DNA of 64,000 nucleotides from NCBI GenBank assembly GCA_017744315.1, contig JAGIBN010000007.1, forward strand, positions 62,001-126,000, read 5' to 3'. Each line of letters begins with the position of its first letter. Within the stretch, counting starts at the first letter, position 1. A program made the position numbers and the translations under genes. This DNA comes from Porphyrobacter sp. (lineage in GTDB: Bacteria > Pseudomonadota > Alphaproteobacteria > Sphingomonadales > Sphingomonadaceae). Below, piece after piece: positions 58,297-64,000 of the stretch. The notes below the pieces were generated by a model, which saw only the letters and a list, made by a program, of their open reading frames with translations, made no database searches and was not told the DNA's origin.

Positions 58297-61236
58297 ATGT
58301 CGGAGCAGGCCCGAAGCCTGGTCGAACTTGAAGAACGCAATGCATGGCTCGAGGAGCAGCTGGCGCTGCACCGCGACGCGTTGGAGCATATGCACCAGGG
58401 CCTCTGCATGTTCGATGCGGACGGCCGAATCACGCTGTCCAACCGGCGCTACGCCGAGATCCTCCACGTCCCCGTGGATTCCATCCGTCCGGGAATGACG
58501 AGCACGCACCTGATCGAGCTCGGGATCGAGGCCGGACACTATCCCGCCGGAAAAACCGTTGAGCAGATTCGCGCCGACATTCGCGACCAGCTTCGATCGG
58601 GTAGCTATCCGTTCGGGACGATGACCCGCGGTGGCAAGACCTACGCGGTCAAGATCAGCGACACGGCCAAGGGCCAATCGGTGACGACCTGCGAGGACCT
58701 CACGGCCGTCGTTGAAGTGCAGAGTGCCCTTCGCGACAGTGAGGCGCGGTTGAAGGCCATCTTCGACGCCATGCCGGACTGTGTGAAGATCTTCGATGAA
58801 TCAGCCCGGCTGATCCATATCAATCCGAGAGGCCTGGAACTGCTTCAGGCCCCCGATCTCGCCAGCCTCTCGACGCCCGGATACGTGCCGGTCCCGCTGG
58901 AATATCTCGATGCCTGCCTCGACGTGCACCGCCGCGTCATGGCGGGCGAATCCGTCGTCTGGACTTACGAGGTGATCGGCCTGCTCGGGCGTCGACGGCA
59001 TGTCGAGGCGCACGCGGTGCCGTTCCGTATGCCCGACGGCTCGAAAGTGCACATGTGCATCTCGCGCGACGTGAACGAGCGGCAGCAGACGCTCGACGCG
59101 CTCGTACACAGCGAGGAACGGCTGCGGCTCGTGCAGGAGGCCACGGGCCTCGCCGATTTCGAGACCAGGCCGGGCATGATCTCGCGGATGTCCGAGTACT
59201 TCGTGAAACAAGCCGGCCTCCCCGCGGGAACCAAGTCGCTCAGCGCCACCGAATGGATGGAGATCGTGCATCCCGCCGACCGCGAGCTGTTCGGGCAGAT
59301 GATCAAGGAAACCGTCTATCGGGAAGACACCGTGCAGTGCGAGTATCGCATCGTACGGCCCGAGAACGGCGAAGTGCGCTGGATCTACAGCCGCACCAAA
59401 CGGCACCGCGACGCTTCGGGCAAGACCGTCTCAAGCATCGGCGCCCACCTCGACATCACCGAGCGGAAACTGGCCGAGGAAGCGCTGCGCGAGAGCGAAG
59501 AGCGCTTCCGCCTCGCCGCTGAGGCCGCCGGGCTCGGGGTGTGGGACTACGACGCCTCGCTCCACAAGCGCGAATGGTCCGATCGTCTGCGCGAGATTCT
59601 CGGCCTCGGCGAAAACGTCCAGCCGGGGTTCGCCGCGGCGGAGAAATGCGTCCATCCGGCCGACCAGGCCAAGTTCCGCGAACATGTCGAGGCGCTCCGT
59701 AGCGGCCAGGCGAGCCGGTTCGAGGAGTCCTTCCGCATCCGCCGCGCCTCCGACCGGGCCGAGCGGTGGATCGCCATCAACGGATGGCGCACCAGCAAGG
59801 CCGACCAGGGCCTGCGCCGGATCATCATGACGGTGCGCGACGTCACCGAAGAGAAGACCGCCGAGGAGCGCGTGCGCTGGAGCGCCAGTCACGATGCCCT
59901 CACCCGCCTCGCCAATCGCAGCCTGTTCCAGGAAAAGCTCGACACCGCGATCCAGAGCGCCGCGGCGAGCGGCCGGGCTGTCGGCCTGCTGCTGCTCGAC
60001 ATGGATCATTTCAAGCAGATCAACGACTCGCTCGGGCATGACGTTGGCGACATGTTGCTCAAGATGTTCGCCAAGCGGCTGCGCGGGGTGGTCCGCCACT
60101 GCGACACCGTGGCCCGCTTCGGGGGCGACGAGTTCGCGGTCGTAATGCCCGAGCTCGATGGCGAGCATACGCTGCTCCACGTCGCCCGGGCGATCCAGCA
60201 GCGGCTGCGCGAACCGTTCATCCACACCGGGCGCATCCTCGATTGCCGGGTGAGCATCGGCGCGAGCCTGTTCCCCGATCACGGTCGCACGCCCGACGCG
60301 TTGCTCAAGAACGCGGACCTTGCACTCTACGCCGCCAAGGCCGCGGGGCGCGGGATTGTGAAGGTGTTCGAGACGCAGATGGGTGAGGACGTCAAACGCC
60401 GCAACTCGATGGTCGACCTGGCGCGCAATGCGCTCAGTTCAGACCGTGTCATCCCCTACTACCAGCCCAAGCTGGACCTCGCCACGGGCGCCCTCGTCGG
60501 GTTCGAGGCCCTGCTCCGCTGGCGCATGCCGAACGGACGGATCGGCCATCCCGCGGCGATCGAGGCAGCGTTCGAGGATGCCGAAGTCGCGGCACGGATC
60601 AGCGACCGCATGATCGATCGGGTGATCAAGGACATCCGTTCCTGGCTCGACCGGGGAGTCGACTTCCGCCACGTCGCGGTCAACGCCTCGGCCGCCGAAT
60701 TCCGGCGCGACAGCTTCGCCGAACGGCTGCTCGAACAGCTGCAGCGGGCAGACATTCCCACGCGCTGCGTCCAACTCGAGGTGACCGAGACCGTCTTCCT
60801 CGGCCGCGGCGCAGAGTACGTGCACCGCGCGCTCGCCCTGCTCAGTTTGCGCGGGGTAAAGATCGCCCTCGACGATTTCGGGACCGGCTATGCGTCGCTC
60901 CGGCATCTCAAGCAGTTCCCGGTCGACACCATCAAGATCGACCAGAGCTTCGTCCGCGACATGATGGAAGATCCGGGCGACGAGGCGATTATCCGGGCCG
61001 TTATCAACCTCGGCCGCAGCCTGGGCATCAAGGTCGTGGCCGAGGGCATCGAGAGCCACGGGCAGGCCCGGCGCCTGATCGAGCTTTCCTGCGACTTCGG
61101 ACAGGGCTTCCTGTTCAGCCGCGCGGTACCGGCGGGTCGTGTCCCGACGCTGGTCGCAGGTTGCTTCCTGCAGCCTGTGGTGGCGCCCGGAGCCATTCGC
61201 GGACGCGACTTGCGCCTCGTGGCGAACCGGGACTGA
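58297..61236 (+). CDS. PAS-GGDEF-EAL cyclic di-GMP signalling protein
   Basis: A 979-residue cytoplasmic protein with no clear membrane segment. About four PAS-like domains fill residues 20–530, the first with HQGLCMFDADGRITLSN. The GGDEF domain has RFGGDEFAVVM (residues 609–613), and RHCD five residues before it forms an inhibitory I-site. The EAL domain has GFEALLRW (EAL at 737–739) and DDFGTGYASLRHLKQFPVD. Both catalytic motifs look intact, so it could make or degrade cyclic di-GMP. It is a plausible input to the two PilZ proteins here. Confidence 0.95.
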   Translation: MSEQARSLVELEERNAWLEEQLALHRDALEHMHQGLCMFDADGRITLSNRRYAEILHVPVDSIRPGMTSTHLIELGIEAGHYPAGKTVEQIRADIRDQLRSGSYPFGTMTRGGKTYAVKISDTAKGQSVTTCEDLTAVVEVQSALRDSEARLKAIFDAMPDCVKIFDESARLIHINPRGLELLQAPDLASLSTPGYVPVPLEYLDACLDVHRRVMAGESVVWTYEVIGLLGRRRHVEAHAVPFRMPDGSKVHMCISRDVNERQQTLDALVHSEERLRLVQEATGLADFETRPGMISRMSEYFVKQAGLPAGTKSLSATEWMEIVHPADRELFGQMIKETVYREDTVQCEYRIVRPENGEVRWIYSRTKRHRDASGKTVSSIGAHLDITERKLAEEALRESEERFRLAAEAAGLGVWDYDASLHKREWSDRLREILGLGENVQPGFAAAEKCVHPADQAKFREHVEALRSGQASRFEESFRIRRASDRAERWIAINGWRTSKADQGLRRIIMTVRDVTEEKTAEERVRWSASHDALTRLANRSLFQEKLDTAIQSAAASGRAVGLLLLDMDHFKQINDSLGHDVGDMLLKMFAKRLRGVVRHCDTVARFGGDEFAVVMPELDGEHTLLHVARAIQQRLREPFIHTGRILDCRVSIGASLFPDHGRTPDALLKNADLALYAAKAAGRGIVKVFETQMGEDVKRRNSMVDLARNALSSDRVIPYYQPKLDLATGALVGFEALLRWRMPNGRIGHPAAIEAAFEDAEVAARISDRMIDRVIKDIRSWLDRGVDFRHVAVNASAAEFRRDSFAERLLEQLQRADIPTRCVQLEVTETVFLGRGAEYVHRALALLSLRGVKIALDDFGTGYASLRHLKQFPVDTIKIDQSFVRDMMEDPGDEAIIRAVINLGRSLGIKVVAEGIESHGQARRLIELSCDFGQGFLFSRAVPAGRVPTLVAGCFLQPVVAPGAIRGRDLRLVANRD

Positions 61237-61323
61237 GCGACGTCCAGACGCAAGTGGTTGACGCAGCTCTGAAAGGAGCACCACAATCGCGCAAATGAAC
61301 TTGCGACAGATGGCACCCGGCCC

Positions 61324-61791
61324 ATGAGACAGCTCTACCTCGACTGCGACGGAGTGCTGGCCGATTTTGACAAGGGTGCGACCGCTATCCTGGGATTGCC
61401 GCCCAGAACCTTTGAGGCGCTCCACGGGCTTGGCCGCTTCTGGCAGAAGCTGGCTCGAGCGCCGGACTTCTATTTCGGGTTGCCGTTGATGGATGATGCG
61501 ATGGAACTGTTCGAAGCCGTCCGCCATCTCGATCCGGTCATCCTCACCGGCCTGCCGGAAGGCAACTGGGCGGCCGACCAGAAGGTGCGCTGGGCGGCCA
61601 AGTACTTCCCTGGCACGAGGATCATCACCACCATGGCACGGGACAAGCGCGACCATGCGAAGGAGGGTGACGTCCTGGTCGACGATCAGGTCCGGCACCG
61701 GGGCCGATGGGAGGAAATGGGCGGCATCTTCATCCGGCACAGGAGCGCGGCAGAGAGCATCTTGGCCCTGCAAACCTACTTTAAGGTCTGA
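61324..61791 (+). CDS. HAD-superfamily hydrolase, 5'-nucleotidase-like
   Basis: A 155-residue protein with YLDCDGVLADFDKG (D7 and D9), VILTGLPEG and VLVDDQVRHRGRW, the HAD motifs I, II and IV in order. Size and spacing resemble 5'(3')-deoxyribonucleotidases. Substrate is not certain. It follows the PAS-GGDEF-EAL gene by 87 bases. Confidence 0.8.
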   Translation: MRQLYLDCDGVLADFDKGATAILGLPPRTFEALHGLGRFWQKLARAPDFYFGLPLMDDAMELFEAVRHLDPVILTGLPEGNWAADQKVRWAAKYFPGTRIITTMARDKRDHAKEGDVLVDDQVRHRGRWEEMGGIFIRHRSAAESILALQTYFKV

Positions 61792-61849
61792 GCAGCGCTT
61801 TTATCTGTCATCTCCGACTGCTATCTGAGGGGGGACAAGGAGAATTACG

Positions 61850-62086
61850 ATGGGTTCTTTTACCATCACGCACTGGATTGTGGTCGCACTGGTCGTTCTG
61901 GTGCTGTTCGGGCGTGGCAAGATTTCCGAAACGATGGGTGACTTCGGCAAGGGTATCAAGAGCTTCCGCAAGGGTATGGCGGAAGAAGAGCGTCCGACAC
62001 CGCCCCCAGCTCCGCCCTCCCAGATTGCCCCGCCGGCCGCCAGCCAGGACACTGCCGCCAAAGCCACGGAATCGCGCGAAGCCTGA
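61850..62086 (+). CDS. tatA: Sec-independent protein translocase TatA
   Basis: Pore-forming subunit for export of folded proteins. The 78-residue protein has a membrane segment ([14 protein letters not shown]) followed by an amphipathic helix ([20 protein letters not shown]) and a Pro/Ala-rich tail, as expected of TatA. AAGGAG lies a few bases upstream. tatB and tatC are not next to it; a convergent gene begins 7 bases after the stop. Confidence 0.93.
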   Translation: MGSFTITHWIVVALVVLVLFGRGKISETMGDFGKGIKSFRKGMAEEERPTPPPAPPSQIAPPAASQDTAAKATESREA

Positions 62087-62093
62087 TCTCGCG

Positions 62094-63623
62094 TCAGATC
62101 GACGGCAGGATCGCGAAAATCGATCCGTTGATGCTGACGATATAGAGATTGCCAACCTGGTCCTCGCCAAAACCGACGATGCCCGACAGGCTTCCTGCAT
62201 CGGGCACGAAGGCGGCATTGCGATTGGTGAAGGCGCTGCTTGGCGTGGTCGTACCGGGCGTCAGTCCCGCTATTGGCACGGTCCAGATGTTGTTGCTGAC
62301 GAAGTCGGCAAACACATAGAGCCCCTGTAGCGACTCAACCGGCCCGCGATAGACGAAGCCTCCGGTGATGGAATTGCCCTGCAGCGGCCCGCTGCCATGG
62401 CCGTATTCCGTCACCGGCATGGTGAGCCCCGCCGGATTGGTGCCCAAAAGCGGCTGGCTTCCTTCGTAGAGGGGCCACCCCATGTTGAGGCCGGATTGGC
62501 TGGTCCGAACCCGGTCCACCTCTTCAACTGCGCCTTGGCCTACGTCGGCGATCCACAGTTCGCCGGTCGCGCGATCGAAGCTATTCCGGAACGGATTGCG
62601 CAGCCCGTAGAGCCAGACCTCTCCCGCGCCGCCGCCGCTCGCAAAGGGATTGGCGGAGGGAATTCCATAGTCTCGCGAGGGGTCAGTGGGGAAATCGTCA
62701 CGCGACACGTCGATCCGCAACATCTTGCCAAGCAGGGTAGCGCGGTTCTGGCCGTTCCCGTCAGGATCGTTGCCACCCCCGCCGTCACCGGTAGCGACAT
62801 AGAGCAGCCCGTCGGCGCCAAAGCCCAGCCAGCCGCCATTGTGGTTGTTCCTTGGATGAGGGATCGACAGCAGGACGTCGCCACTGGCGCTATCCAGCAC
62901 GTCGCGATTGCCTGCCGGTGAAGTGTAGCGGCGCACCTGGACCGAGCCGTCCGGCGCGGTGAGATAGGCGTAAGCGCGACCGCTCGTGGCATAATCGGGC
63001 GCCAAGGCCACGGCCAGCAGGCCGCGCTCGCCATCGGTCGAAACCTGGCCGCTGATATCGAGCATCGGCGTTGCCGCTATGGCGCCGGTCGTGGGGTTGA
63101 GAAGCAGAATGCGCCCCGCCCGCTCAACCACAATCATGCGCCCGCTGCCGTCAGGCATCGCCGTCGCGAAGACCGGCGCTGCGAAACCCGTCCCCACACG
63201 CCGGACGACGAAACTGCCCGTGGTAGCGTTCGTCACATTGATGCGCAGCGCCAGCGTCGTGCTTGCTCTCCCATCACTGGCTGCGAGCGTGACTTCGTAG
63301 CTGTTGTCGCCATTGGCATCTGTCGGCGCCTCGAAGTCCGGCGGAACTCGAAATGAAAGCGCGCCCGCTCCGGTAACCTGGAGCGCGCCTGCGTCCGCCC
63401 CACCAGAGATCGAGAAGGTTATCGCGTCGCCGTCAGCATCGGTAGCCGTCGCGGTGTAAACCGTACCGGCGCTGTTCTCGGCGACAGAAGCCGTCGCTGC
63501 GGACGTGAACACCGGAGTCGAATTTGGATTGCCGCCCCCGCCTCCAGAACTTCCTCCGCCACCACATGCGGCCAGGGCCGCACCTAGCGTCAACGGGATC
63601 ACGCGCAGTGCTGCCTGTCTCAT
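62094..63623 (-). CDS. Secreted glucose/sorbosone dehydrogenase-like lipoprotein with cadherin-like domain
   Basis: A 509-residue lipoprotein (LTLGAALAACGGGG, Cys 20) with a Gly-rich linker. Residues 35–130 form a cadherin-like beta domain (SVAENSAGTVYTATATDADG). The rest is a PQQ-type sugar dehydrogenase propeller: VERAGRILLLNP, GERGLLAVALAPDY, HNGGWLGFGADGLLYVATGD and YGLRNPFRNSFD. It probably oxidises sugars in the periplasm or outside; PQQ use is inferred from family. Confidence 0.87.
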   Translation of the reverse strand: MRQAALRVIPLTLGAALAACGGGGSSGGGGGNPNSTPVFTSAATASVAENSAGTVYTATATDADGDAITFSISGGADAGALQVTGAGALSFRVPPDFEAPTDANGDNSYEVTLAASDGRASTTLALRINVTNATTGSFVVRRVGTGFAAPVFATAMPDGSGRMIVVERAGRILLLNPTTGAIAATPMLDISGQVSTDGERGLLAVALAPDYATSGRAYAYLTAPDGSVQVRRYTSPAGNRDVLDSASGDVLLSIPHPRNNHNGGWLGFGADGLLYVATGDGGGGNDPDGNGQNRATLLGKMLRIDVSRDDFPTDPSRDYGIPSANPFASGGGAGEVWLYGLRNPFRNSFDRATGELWIADVGQGAVEEVDRVRTSQSGLNMGWPLYEGSQPLLGTNPAGLTMPVTEYGHGSGPLQGNSITGGFVYRGPVESLQGLYVFADFVSNNIWTVPIAGLTPGTTTPSSAFTNRNAAFVPDAGSLSGIVGFGEDQVGNLYIVSINGSIFAILPSI

Positions 63624-63715
63624 AGGCTACGCCAGTGGCCTCCTCTCGCATGAGGTTCGGCCACACTATCGCGTGATCCAGGGCAAAAGAACCGGCGGCG
63701 GGCCCGCCCGTTGGG

Positions 63716-64000
63716 TTATTCCCAGAAAGCGACCGAACGCACCTCGATGCTCTCGCGGATGTTTGCATCGGGGAAGCTCGGATCGTGGAACGCCGTGTGC
63801 GGGCAACGCCAGGTGTGCGAGTGATCGCTGTCGTGGAACTTGAACAGCAGCGCATCGTCGGGCGTCATGTTCGAGAAGTACCACCAGCGCATCGCCGGCG
63901 AGTGGCTGAAGATCGAGGCAGCCATCATGACCTCCTCGCCCTCGACCGGAGCGGTCAGCGCATCGCCCACCGGGAACTCGTCGACCACGAACAGGGTGTT
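63716..64000 (-). CDS. CmcJ/NvfI-family oxidoreductase, C-terminal fragment
   Basis: The frame is open to the end of the window, so only the last 94 residues are seen. PAMRWWYFSNMTPDDALLFK and CPHTAFHDPSF, then RESIEVRS, match the C-terminal region of CmcJ/NvfI-like non-haem iron hydroxylase/desaturase proteins. The substrate and the N-terminal half are outside the window. Confidence 0.75.
   Translation of the reverse strand, partial: NTLFVVDEFPVGDALTAPVEGEEVMMAASIFSHSPAMRWWYFSNMTPDDALLFKFHDSDHSHTWRCPHTAFHDPSFPDANIRESIEVRSVAFWE

Overview
The window reads as chromosome of an aerobic Gram-negative alphaproteobacterium, most likely Sphingomonadales and plausibly Erythrobacteraceae. This rests on the bamD–recN–ligA order, sdhCDA, a subclass B3 metallo-beta-lactamase beside prmA, many GTG starts with 4-bp GTGA/ATGA overlaps, and GC-rich codon use outside the polysaccharide locus. 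The assignment comes from gene content and style, not from a database search.

Bases 1–22,500 are one large exopolysaccharide locus. It opens with the C-terminal part of a polyprenyl-phosphate sugar transferase. Next come a family 4 glycosyltransferase, an opposite-strand family 2 glycosyltransferase preceded by a stop-interrupted reading frame, a CapE/FnlA-type UDP-GlcNAc 4,6-dehydratase/5-epimerase, a Wzx flippase, a Wzy-like polymerase, two more glycosyltransferases, a zinc-motif SAM methyltransferase and an odd RmlD-like protein. A secreted right-handed beta-helix protein of pectate-lyase type follows. On the minus strand lie an O-antigen ligase/polymerase-like membrane protein, Wza, the tyrosine kinase Wzc, a one-pass repeat protein and rmlACDB for dTDP-L-rhamnose. 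Together they describe lipid-linked assembly, flipping, polymerisation and export of a heteropolysaccharide rich in 6-deoxy sugars. Base composition between about 60 bp and 9.3 kb, and inside the beta-helix gene, is clearly more AT-rich than the rest.

Bases 22.5–24.3 kb hold small unrecognised membrane or secreted proteins and a PilZ protein. Bases 24.3–42 kb carry ordinary metabolic and regulatory genes: cyclopropane synthase, korAB, rppH, rsmB, guaB, a 3-hydroxybutyrate-dehydrogenase-like SDR, a zinc metallopeptidase, a BlaR/BlaI-type pair with tandem candidate operators facing an FMN 2-hydroxy-acid dehydrogenase, a fatty acid hydroxylase facing a TetR regulator, a truncated haemoglobin, a cyclophilin and a YqhA-family protein. 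Bases 42–46 kb hold a ParDE toxin–antitoxin pair beside sdhCDA (sdhB is not in the window). Bases 45.6–48.8 kb form a tightly overlapping SDR–metallo-beta-lactamase–prmA–DUF2459 group. Bases 48.8–51.9 kb hold a Tat-exported Gfo/Idh/MocA oxidoreductase, a CE15-like esterase and a small membrane protein.

Bases 51.9–58.1 kb are the ligA/recN/bamD housekeeping block, with a PilZ-like gene inserted on the other strand. Bases 58.3–64 kb carry a PAS-GGDEF-EAL protein, a HAD phosphatase, a lone tatA, a secreted glucose/sorbosone-dehydrogenase-like protein and the end of a CmcJ/NvfI-like oxidoreductase.

No rRNA, tRNA, CRISPR array, insertion sequence or prophage was recognised. The most interesting leads are the mosaic beta-helix gene inside the polysaccharide locus, a possible ribosome-binding-site-sequestering leader before wza, the BlaR/BlaI pair without a penicillin sensor, the degenerate RmlD-like partner of CapE, and the small-protein/PilZ cluster at 22.5–24.3 kb.
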